The notes under the pieces: model-generated
The model's input: only the letters and a program-made list of their open reading frames with translations
Databases searched by the model: none
Told to the model about the DNA's origin: nothing
Position numbers and translations under genes: made by a program
Source: Andrena cerasifolii
Lineage: Eukaryota > Arthropoda > Insecta > Hymenoptera > Andrenidae
Assembly (NCBI RefSeq): GCF_050908995.1
Contig: NC_135124.1
Span: forward strand, 6,138,001 to 6,202,000
DNA length: 64,000 nt
Direction: 5' to 3'
In this document: positions 12,001 to 22,253 of the stretch, in pieces
Layout of the letters: each line of letters starts with the position of its first letter
Position numbering within the stretch: the first letter of the stretch is position 1

Positions 12001-13295
12001 GATGAACTTGGTAAAAATTGATCTATACCACTATCGAAGTCACTTTGACTTTTGTATTTCTCAGCATTATCAAAAACAAAAAGACTCTTTCCACGAGAAA
12101 AGAACGTGTATACATCTTCAACTATGGAACTCATATCCTTTTCTTCATTGTTCACATTTTTCGTACTAATTCTCAATACATCGCGACTTAATCTACGAAA
12201 GGATTCTGCAAGATTTTGATAACTTTCAGCATTTATCCATATCACTTTGTTATCATAGTCTGCGGCGTATTGATTGATATACTTTCTAGCTAACTCACTT
12301 TTACCTACTCCTCCAAGACCAATTATGGAAACCAGTGGTGAAGTTCCTGCTGCATCTGGACATTGTAATAGTACGTGCAAATCATCTAGTTCCCGAGTTC
12401 TACCACTAAACGACTTTACTGGATCTTTCATATTAAACCAAATAGGAAAGCCTGTTTTTACTTTGTCAAAGAACTCTTTCCCTTCCTCATGAGATATAAA
12501 TGGGCTACTCTTTCTACTTTGCAACCATGTCAGCATTATCTGGAACAACTTATTATATACATTTTCGGTTGTAATAATATCAAATTCTTTACCTATTTCT
12601 TCTTTAATAATCTGGCCTAATTCTTTTTCGTTAGGCTGATTTATTGCAAACACGAGATGATTTAAAAAGTCTCTTATCTCTTCGTCAGAACGTGTGATTT
12701 GTTCTTTCGGTAATTCAATTACATTACAAGCTTGTAATTTTTGTTTTAATAAGATAGCAGCGTCCTGATTGAATCTATAACGTGCAGGTCGTTTTTCACC
12801 ACACTCTATATCTAAAATATCATCTTTATCTACTATCCTCTCTACTGTAATTTGTGCCTTTTCCAAGTCCTCGATGTTAAACCCTATATTAGTACAGATA
12901 ATAATATCTTTTATTGTTCCATTCTTAAATAACTCTTGCTTCTTAGAATCCTGATAGGAAACGAAGTACTTTATTAAACTATAATCACCCTTAGGTTGTT
13001 CTAATAAATTATTCACTGTAATCTTTCTTGATTCATCTAACTTATGTTTAGCTTGCAAAAGGCGATACACTTTTTCACCACCCTCAATGTATTCGAACAC
13101 TAAATCATCGAACTTATTTGCTACCTTTATTTCCGTTCCTAAACGAAAAGAATACTGCCGGGAGATTCCACGCCACAAAAATAGCATCAATAACTTTAAC
13201 TGGTAAATATTACCATGAATCGCGTTTATTCCTCTTTCTTGTTCGTTTCCCATGTTTGTATTTAGGTCGATATTATTCTCTTTTCGCTGAAACAT
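9033..13295 (-). CDS. Cap4-like nuclease / NB-ARC / TPR / ankyrin STAND protein, 1420 aa, intronless
   Basis: A single open frame ends in TGA. Residues 20-180 look like a PD-(D/E)xK nuclease of the Cap4/DUF4297 type: E55 (RLGTE), D63-D64 in KFDDLVFEY, then Q81-x-K83 in LLQAKHK. Residues 297-500 are an NB-ARC STAND NTPase: SGRTREL entry motif, Walker A GLGGVGKSE (326-334), Walker B KSLFVFDNAE (403-412), RVLITSR (439-445) and FLPLAL (494-499). A winged-helix-like linker follows (550-640, ending in MLRVHRVVQQVIR). Residues about 735-1195 hold roughly ten TPRs with a 42-residue period (repeated G(D/E)(D/N)HP-xTL and YxEAL signatures). Residues 1225-1420 hold four or five ankyrin repeats (GRTKLHYAV, GNTPLHIAV, STSLHVAA). 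There is no signal peptide or membrane segment, so it is probably intracellular. Family logic suggests ligand-triggered oligomerisation activating the nuclease, as in bacterial antiphage STAND proteins. That function is inference. M15 (ATG at 13253) has a better start context (AAACATGG) than M1 and may be the true start. No lesion is seen. Confidence 0.93.
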   Translation of the reverse strand: MFQRKENNIDLNTNMGNEQERGINAIHGNIYQLKLLMLFLWRGISRQYSFRLGTEIKVANKFDDLVFEYIEGGEKVYRLLQAKHKLDESRKITVNNLLEQPKGDYSLIKYFVSYQDSKKQELFKNGTIKDIIICTNIGFNIEDLEKAQITVERIVDKDDILDIECGEKRPARYRFNQDAAILLKQKLQACNVIELPKEQITRSDEEIRDFLNHLVFAINQPNEKELGQIIKEEIGKEFDIITTENVYNKLFQIMLTWLQSRKSSPFISHEEGKEFFDKVKTGFPIWFNMKDPVKSFSGRTRELDDLHVLLQCPDAAGTSPLVSIIGLGGVGKSELARKYINQYAADYDNKVIWINAESYQNLAESFRRLSRDVLRISTKNVNNEEKDMSSIVEDVYTFFSRGKSLFVFDNAEKYKSQSDFDSGIDQFLPSSSPTYNRPRVLITSRNRKWPKHIKVLPLDVFSEEEATEFIKMSLDLNSHAQEKDIKELAGQLHFLPLALQQAVAYIRLQDNKWRHVGLMFEIRDYLVKYIEKTKEVLDFEFPEDSDNDYTRTAFTTWNITLDMIKRKEGGNDAIEILYITSYLAPEDIPTDIFSNLMTDKEKLASAIELLEQYSMVSSEHAMLRVHRVVQQVIRIDLDKQNREQEILKIALQLFVGVNIKPRIINHALSVWNYSNKYNKLVEEFLRFAVTLSYVLLDSMRFEEAYLFGKNILQLLYTLLPKHFDPESFCATLQSIGMARGYQGEYAIALKILQDALNLGKNTFGLNNYLAIHTKIQISAFLLLQSKYNEALKCSQEVLDVCQKTLGNDHPATLSAKNEIALILCHKGEYNEASRILQDVYDVQVATLGANDTKTLKTENIIACVFHMQGRDDESLRIWQKIYNESTLEKNHPDLLNVLKNIAGILVSQGKFSDAMGIYQRALNVEIGLFGENNPMVLHTRLGTAEVLRELGEYDRALEVCHDTARKQINILAPDNLDIARTQSIAASILSKQMKYSDALTIYQDTLKRLKVILGDDHPNTLNVRNHIAVIHTKQRKFDAAFQQYEEILSIQKHILGENHVDTLSTKINMGCIFSERNEGEKALQIFQENLEVFEKWFPNHPQRYMIKSNIASVLNNQGKHDEALRIFREVADYEEINYGKEYPGLSKTKRNIVRALIGQGKNNEALTVLQEVLRKYNKLYGPEHPETIRIRGILELLSMTVSKRLTDEGDSNINVSKNLIAIDRNVNTRDNYGRTKLHYAVDSDNINAVKILIQNGGDVTQASNKGNTPLHIAVSKGNKEMTEVLLRHVRPDELTNFINAKTTASGSTSLHVAAKNGSSEIVKSLLRHGATWNIKNYKNETPVCVSSDQNVTNFMELIERLFSYAESGNVAIISSLRAVNHEEFLAATGARNDRGNTLLQVAEANKHKNVARKLVEMLKE

Positions 13296-14571
13296 TAGTT
13301 GTAGTTACTGTAATTGTCTAGATATTAAACGTGTATCAAAGTTATCTTCCTAGCAGTTTGTTCATCTTGTGCTTGCAATTGGGAGGCGAACTACATTCTA
13401 AAATTTCAGACGTTTCCTAAAATACAGAATCGTTTTCGAAGCGTTGTATCCCCTCCAACTATCGTAACTCACTTTTAATAAGTAGTCCGGCCTAATGCTC
13501 TATTTATTATCCTGTATAGTACCCAGATCTCATAAAATGAGTATTATGTAGATACTCAAGCTACGAGACGTATGCACTGATAAGCAATTCTACGTACTCA
13601 TTTTATTTTTATTGAAAAAAAAAAACTGTGTTGAAAGGAGCTGGTAAATATAAGCAAGAGAAAGTACTTATGTTTATGCGCTACTCTATGAAATCTTCAA
13701 TTTGCTCTAAAACTGCTTAATTAGAGTTTATAGAAAATCTTACGACATAACAAACTGGGAGACTGATCGAAAAAACTAACCAGTATTTTCATTACTCACG
13801 TGCGTTTCAGACATGTCGTGGAATACGTCGTATGTCAGATATCCAACTCTCTATCTGAAGGCGAACTTCGCCGGCAGCCGAGTCCCCACTCTACCAAACG
13901 GAAACTCACGCGCAATGCGTATCTTCTTATCAGGCAATGAATCACTCTCTGCGGCTCGTATATTTAATGATTTTCACTGTTATTTTCACTTCGTTCATTT
14001 ATGTACATATACTTCTAAATAAATAAAATATCATTAAAACCATTACACACCAGAACAGTATTAAACACGTTTACCATGAAAGATCAGCGAGAGTACCCTT
14101 AACATTGCATTTGAAAGTATATACTTTACTCGCTGCGTTAGTAGATTCGTGCGATACTATTTTATAATACAGACACGACGTACATAACTTAAACACAAGT
14201 GGTTTACTGAGACAAAGATAGTATTTATTAAAGGCATTATTCGCTAATTAATCACACGTCGATACGGTCTCGCGCCTGGCTTGCTGGCGGCGCGACTGTT
14301 CAATTCCCGCAATTTACCGCGAGTGCTCAAATTGGTGCACATTTTTAAAGTGTGACGCAGGTAACAACAAAGTATAAACGCTCTCTGATTATCTTATTTT
14401 GTATTTATCAGTAGATAACTGGTAAGTTCAGGGGGGCAGGACAGTTGACAGTCGACGGGTTGCTCTTTGAACACTTACTTGTTCCATATCTTATCTCTTT
14501 AAATATAAAAATAAGAATATAGCTCAGATTACGTCTGTGAGAATAGGAATAATCGTACACATTGAAAACTG
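13296..14571. other. Upstream flank of the STAND gene, no gene seen
   Basis: This should contain the promoter of the minus-strand STAND gene. On the minus strand, a TTTAATAT block at about 13323-13330 is a weak TATA-like candidate. CAATTACAG just before the start codon could be a splice acceptor of a 5'UTR intron, although it lacks a good pyrimidine tract. Neither is convincing. No other frame resembles a protein. Confidence 0.35.
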
Positions 14572-14935
14572 TATTTTTTTTCCATTATTTAATGTTGCAT
14601 CAACCACTAGTACGAGTTATTAGCGACCTAGGGTCTAGTTGGTTGTACAGCTTGGTATGTTTTAGGTAATCTAATAGTCTTTGTGTTGATCCTTTGTCGC
14701 TTGAGTTGTCCTTTAGGGTGGGTTCCAAGTTGAAGTTTTGTCTATCGGGGTAGTATTTCCTGCGGTGTAGGACGATGCGTTCCACTGACAGTTGCACGTT
14801 GCATAGATCACAGGATGGGGGTTCTTCTCTGTTTAGAAGATGCGTGGGTTTTGTGTGTCCAATTGTGATCCTTGAAGTTACGACCTGATCGCGTCTGGAT
14901 AGTGACCGTGATATACGAAAACTGAATTTATAAAT
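14572..14935 (-). mobile_element. 3' end of a non-LTR retrotransposon (I/R1/LOA-like pol C-terminus), decayed
   Basis: The minus-strand frame, open from about 14935 to the TGA at 14600, reads SRRDQVVTSRITIGHTKPTH, then LLNREEPPSCDLCNVQLSVE, then RIVLHRRKYYPDRQ. This is the end of the RNase H region (R..IGHT..TH) followed by the C-x2-C...H...C zinc-binding tail (PPxCxxC-x-LTVxHIL-x-CPxY) typical of RNase-H-bearing LINEs. The usual histidine and the last cysteine are both arginine here, each explainable by a single base change, so the motif is broken. An A-rich tract on the minus strand (about 14573-14581) follows within about 20-30 bp of the stop and could be the 3' tail. Reverse transcriptase and endonuclease are absent, as expected for a 5'-truncated copy. 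Confidence 0.8.
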
Positions 14936-16436
14936 ATCAAATTACTAATACAAACTATCCAAGAGCTGATACGTTGCGTCGTTTCAACGAATGCGAGTAA
15001 AATCTCTAAGCAAAACCGATTGATTGTTCATAAAACTATGGTAAACGCACCAATAAATGAACACTTAAGGCTAATGAATGAACACTATTATAAAATTATG
15101 TTTGCAGCGCGATTGACTCCACGTGCTGGAAAAATTGTTTGGATCTGAAGCAAGAAATTACAAGAAGTCTCTAATTAATTAGTTGCTTCTTTTAATAACT
15201 TATTTTACTCATTTTAATAAAAAATGTCCATTCACTGGTACGTGTTCATTTACTGGTACATCCACCCTACATGGATGCCTTTATCAAACGCGGCTGAAGC
15301 ATCGACCGATTCATGACTCGTGATTTGCTTTACGTGCTCGCCGAACGAATGGAACATAAGCAATGGCACTGTTCTGTGCAAAAATTTACCCAGCACAGAC
15401 CTCGATTACTGATTGCACGCGTGCACGTATGTAGAGCCGTGGAAGCAGGCACGAAGACGACAAATGAAGTGTCGGGAGAGTCGTCGAAAGAAATCGATGC
15501 GCGAATATAAACAGGAATGCAAATATCGTTGAATATGGAACAGCTGAACACGAGGGAACACGTCTGCCCGCGTAGACGCCGAATATACAGATAAAATCCT
15601 GCAAAATTATTCAGTAAAGACAAGTGCAAAGAGAAGGGCGGCAACGTAAGGAATACAAACTCGAAAGGTAAACGCGAATATGTCAACCGGTATCAGCCGG
15701 CTGGCGGAAGGAAATCCCATTCGAATCCTACGCGAATGCTGAACAACCAGATGCACCGGCCGATTTGTACTTGCAGATGGAACGAAGTATGAGAGCACAG
15801 ACGTATCTAAAAATCAATTTTTTACCCGGCCGCGCGTTCTCGAAGTACGTCCAATATGTCCGGGAGGAACTTCGGGAGATATATGGGTCGAATGTAAGTA
15901 ATAGCAGAGGCAATGGAAAGAAAGGGCAGCGGGAATATGGACATTATGCTGTTGAACTTGAGAGGTCTCAAAATAACGAAACGAAATGTCAAACGGGCCT
16001 AGTTATGCAGAAAGCTACCATTCTTCAATGATCTGAAGCTGACAATGAATTTTAGCTTGAAGACTTTAATAGTTAAGAAAAAGTAGCTTTATTTCTATTG
16101 GGTATATCTTATTTCTTGTTGTTGTTTCACAATGTGGCTTAATGGCTTATTTAATAGTGAGTAGTATAACTAATATTATTTCTAATTTTCTGTAGTATTT
16201 TTGTTATATTTTCTGGAACTGTGGCCTGGTAGTTTTAATAACTGTGCAATGTAAGAGTTGTTCTATGGGTTGGTAATTCTTTTCCAAAATAAAGATCAGA
16301 CAATTATGGAACCTATACTGTGTTTAACTATTTTTTTTGTCATTTTGAGGGTTGGTAGCTTTCTGAATAACAACACCCAAGTGATATCATATTACGCGAT
16401 TTATTAATGACCAATTGAATAGGGTGTTGACAAGTG
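14936..16436. other. Non-coding stretch, no gene seen
   Basis: Overlapping frames of 60-118 codons occur on both strands near 15310-16030, where GC content is higher. None shows a recognisable domain or a good splice-bounded structure. Confidence 0.4.
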
Positions 16437-16487
16437 TCGTGCAAAATTTAGGAGAGTGCATACCGAGAAACATTAAATTTTGCACGA
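16437..16487. repeat. Perfect 14-bp inverted repeat (stem-loop)
   Basis: TCGTGCAAAATTTA (16437-16450) and its exact reverse complement (16474-16487) are separated by 23 bp. It could be the remnant of a very small fold-back element or a chance palindrome. No coding or RNA-gene context is apparent. Confidence 0.6.
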
Positions 16488-17612
16488 TTAATGCAGACTA
16501 AGAGAGATCATCCACTCGACAGAAAAAAAAATATGAGGAAAAGATTCTTTCGCAATATCTTTGTTTTCCTCCAATATAACACAAATTTATATCATTGGCA
16601 ACCAAAGATTGAACGATTTGAACATCCCTGCGAACTCTATTGCGATTTTTATTAACGAAACAAAGACAGTTTGGATAAAGTACGATGCCTAACGAATCTA
16701 TCAAAGCTGTTCGAACGCGTTGCCCACGATCAAAATGTTTGCAACTCAAAATCGACAAGATCCAGTGTTAGTATTTTAATCGACTTATGCTCGTCCTATA
16801 CTTTCGCTTCTTCATTTCTAAAATTGAATGCTATCATCATTCTCTAGAATATAAGTCGTCGATCAAATTGATAAATGATTCGAGCTTTCATTTGCTCTGC
16901 ATGTTGAATGGAAATGTTGTTGCTTCATAAATATTCAAGTCCAACCATTGCCAGCCTGACCACCATGGCATCGCTTTTAATTTTCCATTCATTCGCGATT
17001 CACGGGAAACGAAACAACGAGCTCTTTAAAGTTGTTACTTATGTTGTCGCGGGAGAGCAAGGGCTAGTAAAATATGCAAACACCCCAGAGGGGATAGAAA
17101 GAGTATCTCATAAGGGCGAAGTGCGCGCAGAGGCCATGAAAACAACGGCGAATTTATGCTCGGCTAAATGAAACATTGACCGTCATCTCTGATGCAGCAG
17201 CTACGCAAATACTGTCATAAATATGATCACAGTGTTTACTATGAAATTCTGTATGTTTCCGACGAAATCAAATCTCTTTACTTAGAAGAAGGTTACACCT
17301 TTCCTGACCAGAGCTTAAAACAGATAATACTCTGAGGGGTACAAAATTTCTCAACAACTGCTCATATCAATGGCTTAGTGCACAAACATTGTATGTGCAC
17401 TTTTAACGTTTCCGAGACAAATTTAGACTTCAATCGTGCAATGGTACATAAGATTCAGGGACGTGCAATGAACAAAAATATTGTTTTTGACAAATTTATG
17501 AAGTAGACACAAATATGATTTTTATACAGCATAAAGAATCAGTCAAGGACTATTTGTTGGGTATAAAAATTCAAATTTGACAAGTCGTGGACATATAATA
17601 TTTGTGCACTAA
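16488..17612. other. Non-coding stretch, no gene seen
   Basis: Short frames (87 codons or fewer) only. The frame at 17539-17799 overlaps the fold-back element that begins at 17613 and is not a gene. Confidence 0.4.
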
Positions 17613-18162
17613 CAAGGAGAGGACACCATGTTGTAGACGCCGACTTTGATGAGCCTTGGCAGGATAGATCTATGTCGAAAATAAGTAAATAGGTGTCCGA
17701 GCGTTTCTGCCAATAGGCCTTAATAATAGAGATATTTACATGGAAATTATTAAAAATTTCATAGTGGCCATGGGGTTTTAATGGGTAAAAATCCCACACT
17801 ACCCTGGCGCCCCCGGGGGATTCCCCTCTGAAGAAGTCGGGGTGCCTTTTGAAGTATTCCCCAAGTTAAAAAAAAATTATAAAAAAATATTAAAAAGTTT
17901 TTTTTAACGTGGAGACATCTTCAAAAGGCACCCCAACGCCTCCGGAAGGGAATCTCCCGCGGGCGCCAGGGTAGTGTGGGATTTTTACCCACTAAAACCC
18001 CACGGCCACTATGAAATTTTTAATAACTTCCATGTAAATATCTCTATTATTAAGGCCCATTGGCTGAAACGCTCGGACACCTATTTACTTATTTTCTGAT
18101 TATATTTTCTTATTTTCAAGGCTTATCAAAATCGGCGTCTACCACATGGTGTCCTCCCCTTG
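17613..18162. mobile_element. Fold-back element family A, copy 1 (550 bp, full length)
   Basis: Two arms of about 260 bp are near-perfect inverted repeats around an A/T-rich centre (about 17867-17908). The outer ends read CAAGGAGAGGACACCATG and the inverse of CAAGGGGAGGACACCATG. The trinucleotide TAA lies immediately outside both ends (17610-17612 and 18163-18165), consistent with a 3-bp target duplication. The arms contain a GC-rich block (GGCGCC inside CCCTGGCGCC...GGGG) and the phrase 'ggacacctatttacttatttt'. Other copies lie at 42187-42523, 45840-46123 and 51388-51880. No transposase is encoded. The superfamily is not settled: a 3-bp TNA duplication would fit PIF/Harbinger or CACTA-related elements, but the ends do not match those I know. 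Confidence 0.85.
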
Positions 18163-18165
18163 TAA

Positions 18166-21100
18166 GCCATCGATATATATAACACAGTTATGCAAAGTAA
18201 CTTCATTTCTCACAACGCAAAGGAGATCGACCGCCACGAGTCGTCGTTTTCACTGCAAACACCACAATCCAAGGAACTTCGGAACCCCCCTGCTTGTATT
18301 GGGATAACGAAAGGAGATCCCAGAGGCGCGGATCGGCCCCCTTCATCAACGTCGACGAAACAAACGCACGCGCCACTAGCAGTGCAATTAATATATTCAT
18401 AAATCTCGTGGCGCGGGGCAGGAATTAGCGGCTCGATAATTAATTTCCGTCTGTTCGTGGTCGCCCGCTTACTTACAGTGATTCCGCGCGCCTCATTAAA
18501 GATCCGCCGTGCACGAAAGAGGACGGTGGTTGAAACAGGGGCAGGGGAAAGAAGGGGGAGACAGTCCTGGCGACTGAAAGCGCGTTGCTTACGTGTAAAA
18601 TACTGTTTTCTTTCAAACGGTCCACGGCTCTTCTTCCCTGATCTCTTTTTCAGCGTCTCTAGCACGGTGGCCGGCGTGGCGCAATATTAATCAGGCCTCG
18701 ATGGGGTCGAACGTCTGAACCTGCATCAGGAAACGTTCGTCCAATCGGGCTGAAAGCATTCTCGTTCGACGAGATGCCTTTCCAACGGTCCTCGTCGTCC
18801 TGCTGATGCAACGCTGAACTGGCTATCAACCGACTGCAGATGCATACGGATTTGCATAAGGCATCCGTCAGCCGAACGCCACCGAAACCTGCTATTCTGC
18901 ACGGTGCGCGTCTTCGGATGATCGCTGGAAACGAATTTTTCTCAACCATCCCGTCGTGCTGTCTTGTGAAAATTCTTCGCTGAATTTTTAAGACACTCAT
19001 CGAGCAGTGTTTAGAGTTCTTTGTAGAGTCATAGAATGAAGACAGAATCAACTGCTGAAGTTTAACAGTTTACAAACAAATGCCATGTCGCCACATTTAA
19101 CCGAATGTTATATGGGGGGAAAGGAAATGAATACTTTCATATCTGCCTTTCGAATCATGCAGAATCTATCCACCAGCCCTAGCAATAGATTATTCCGAAT
19201 ACTCCACGCTAATTGAGTTATATATCTTTGATCGTCGCCTCTAACGACTCCTGTTCGACCGAAAAATATCCCCTCCTGAAGGAAGGGCAGTTTGGTTGCT
19301 GGGCGTTAGACGGTGGAAAGCACTTTTTCTCTTTCAGCACCATCGATGGCGTATACAGCAGTGCCCTCTAATGGCCTGCATACATCAAGGTCTAGAGCAA
19401 AGCTCTAGCTTACCTGTCTGCCCTAATTTTTCACACCACTGCCGCCTGCATCTTTGGAGCAGCTCCTTTCCTCCGTGGACAGGTCCACGGAATCCTTCTA
19501 GTCTTTTAAAATGTCTCTCCACTTTGTTTCTATCAGTGTTAGAAAAAAAGGAGTGTGTTCAGCGGACAACCCTCGTGTCGAAGATGAAACGATGTCGAGA
19601 CGTTTAAAGATCGGGAGGAATAAGAAACGCGCTATTTAAACCTGCTTTTTAGTAGGAAGAGAGTATTTACTCCATCCCCCAAGTGGATAAACACCAGGGA
19701 GCAAATGGTATATGCGTCTCGGTAAATCTGGCAACTTAAAAAGATAGTAAATTACAGTGCAGGTTGTCATTTGATTAGCCAACTAGGAAAACGAAATGGA
19801 AACTCGAAACAGATATCCAGCGGCTAACGATGTTTACTTGAAACACGTTCTCGACGCGAATAACTTCTGATTTAACGATGCTGGACTTCCTCGGCGATGA
19901 CGACGCATTGTCGTTGATCACGTCTCTGGACAATGAGAAGACGGTGACAACAAATTGGCCTGTTAGAGGTGATTCTATCCACCCCGTAGGTTGTGTCGTA
20001 GAAAACAGCGATATAGGTGGCCGACTGGGTATTTCAGCTTGTTCCTCAGTTACGCTATGACAAGCAGAGTAATGGCCACTGGAGTCAGGCCACCTAGCTG
20101 GGCATCAACGTAGTGGCTGTATAAAGCTCGACGCTCTACGAGCAATAAAAATCCCCGATACAAATTCGCCGACGTGTTTTTCTACAGTGACGCCGTTTTC
20201 TCTGTCTTCATTTCCCCCTAATCGGCCGGTTCTTTATGCCAGTATTAAACACGGGACAAGCACTCCCCCGAGATTCGATGAATTAATCCACCAGGGGAGA
20301 CTAATTAGAAGAATCTCGGGGAAATTTGCAATGCGATGTATGGCGAATCATGCGTGGAATTTTTAATAGGAGGGAGAAGAATGACGAGACTTTTCACGTG
20401 GGAATACTTCTTTTAGGAGAATCTGTTCATATTTTATGTATATTCCAGCAAAGTGGCACCCCTCAAAGAAGGGGCTCTGTAAAAAGAAAAGAAAACTGAA
20501 TTTTGTTCTTTTAATAAATTTTAATAATCACCTAATGAATTTTAGTGAATTCGCATTAAAAATATTTTTACCCGTTCAACTCGCTTTCCACCAAGATAAA
20601 TAAAGCGAATTTGTATTTATAAGAGAACGTAATGCGTTTGTGTGTACCTAATTTTGTAGAGTATTGCTAATTTTCGGATCAGTTATCTTTCGAAGATTTT
20701 CTGCCTTTCAACTCAAATTGTACGTACTCTATTTTTAACGCAATTGAACCTGCTGAACATATTTCAATTGCTACAGGGTTCAGTCTTTTACTAACTCGTA
20801 TTTTGTGTGTTTATATTACGTTTCGATGGAAAATATTACGTTGACGTATCCCATTCCGCGATTTGGAACAGCCTTCTTATTAAGGAGTACAAATATAACG
20901 CTCGTCCCAGGGCGGAAAAGCCATTACACGTGTCGCTCTTTGTAGAAATACGTATGGCCGACTTTGAAACGAATGGTGCTCGTTAGCGGATTCGTTATCA
21001 TGCAAGGTGAATCACGAAAACTGCCGTCGTGGTAAGCGAGCCTTTAAAGTTCCCCCTCGAAGTTCCTCCTTAAGCTGATTTTCATTGAAACGGGAAGTCT

Positions 21101-21250
21101 CAAGGAAACTGACGATCGCATTTCGACTAAGCTCCACGAAATGATTTCGAATATCATTGTCCATTCTTCAACCATAACAATGACAAAGTAATACAATTTT
21201 TATTGACGAAAAGGAAACGTCGTAGTCTAAAGTGATTATTAGTCAAACGA
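18166..21250. other. Non-coding stretch, no gene seen
   Basis: A GC-richer part (18200-19000) carries overlapping frames up to 151 codons on both strands without recognisable motifs. A short hairpin (AGCAAAGCTCT region, about 19391-19410) was noticed. Nothing else is supported. Confidence 0.4.
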
Positions 21251-21600
21251 CATCTCGTATCAATTGATTGGAAAATTACGCTTCTAAAGAGAAGATAATG
21301 AGAAAACAAAGAGAAACAGAAAAAATAAGATAATTTTATTTCCGCTCGTGTTTGTGTTCGTGTTTGTGAGTTCCGGCGTTGCGTGAATCACTGGATGAAT
21401 AGAATGTATCGCTGCTTCCTTGTGATCGAATGATCTCGTACCAATTGATTGGAAGATTACTCTTCTAAAGATGAGATAGTAGGACAATAACGAAAAAATA
21501 AAAGATTATTTTAATTCCGCTCGTGTTCGTGTTCGTGAGTTCCGCGTTGCGTGAATCACGGGATGAATCGAATGTATCGCTGGTTCCTCGTGATCCAATG
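21251..21600. repeat. Two-copy tandem duplication, period about 180 bp
   Basis: Unit one (about 21251-21430) and unit two (about 21432-21600) share the same order of blocks: 'atctcgta(t/c)caattgattgg', 'cttctaaag', a purine-rich tract, 'ccgctcgtg' with GTGTTCGT/GTTCGT repeats, 'gagttccg(g)cgttgcgtgaatcac', and 'gatgaat(a/c)gaatgtatcgct'. The copies differ by scattered substitutions and by the length of the GTGTTCGT run, so the duplication is not recent. No coding content is seen. Confidence 0.85.
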
Positions 21601-22004
21601 TTAGCGCGACACCTCTCGCCAACCGTCAGATCAATCATCATCCTTGACAGACACATGAGCGACTACTTCACCCGTTTCTAATGCTTCGTGCATTAAAGTG
21701 ACCAGTGGAGCCTTTTTACAAGTGCCTGATTTCCTCGCGGTGAAATTGCAATTTGAACGCTATTGGGCACTCCCAGAAGCAATTAATCACGCGGTCCGAC
21801 GCGTTTATCGGTATCGTAGTTCAAGAGATACGCCCAGTGATAATGGCTGGAATTATCTCAGTCCAGGAATTACATAAATCGCGAGCATCTTTAAAGTACA
21901 TCAAGCGTTGTATCGCGCGATTCATTGCTATACCAGCTAAAGGCGTGTCGAGTGTAAAGTAGACGCGCAACGTGACCATGTCTTCCAGAGATCCATATGT
22001 CTTC
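21601..22004. other. Flank between tandem duplication and SAP-like segment
   Basis: No recognisable gene is seen. A 69-codon plus-strand frame (21753-21962) ends just before the SAP-like frame, with a TAG stop between the two. Confidence 0.35.
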
Positions 22005-22253
22005 TGCAGTGTGGCAAAACTAAAGTATTTATCTAGCAAGTATGGTTTACCTACAAGCGGCATTAAGGAGGGTTTGATAGCCCGATTGAATAGATACGAT
22101 CGTTTTGAGGAGAAGTGTGAGTTCCCAAAAGTGAAGGAACGCGGAAATGTACTGTGCCTACCAACACCGCTACTGGAAACAGAGGTGCCTTTAAGAGGAC
22201 CAGTATTCCTAGTACTGCTGCCAAGAACAAAGTGGCGAGCCGTCATTCCGAAT
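22005..22253 (+). pseudogene. SAP-domain-like fragment, possible exon or gene relic
   Basis: The plus-strand frame starting near 22011 encodes VAKLKYLSSKYGLPTSGIKE followed by GLIARLNRYD. This closely fits the SAP motif (L..eL..rGLptsG.K.eLi.RL), a helix-extended loop-helix that binds AT-rich DNA. Only this roughly 30-residue segment is recognisable. The rest of the frame, to a stop at about 22256, is not. The sequence TGTCTTCTGCAG just before the motif looks like a splice acceptor, so it could be an exon. It could equally be a relic of a mobile element, since SAP domains occur in some gag-like proteins, or a chance match. No adjacent exon was found. Confidence 0.35.

Noticed and set aside
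9295..13321. Several plus-strand frames of 64-81 codons opposite the STAND gene
   Set aside because: They are antisense shadows of a strong minus-strand coding sequence.
17539..17799. A minus-strand frame whose peptide recurs in the plus-strand frame at 42280-42537
   Set aside because: Both frames are translations of the same fold-back arm (family A copies 1 and 2). The similarity reflects the repeat, not a conserved protein.
18210..18665. 151-codon minus-strand frame
   Set aside because: No recognisable domain, and overlapped by plus-strand frames in GC-rich DNA.
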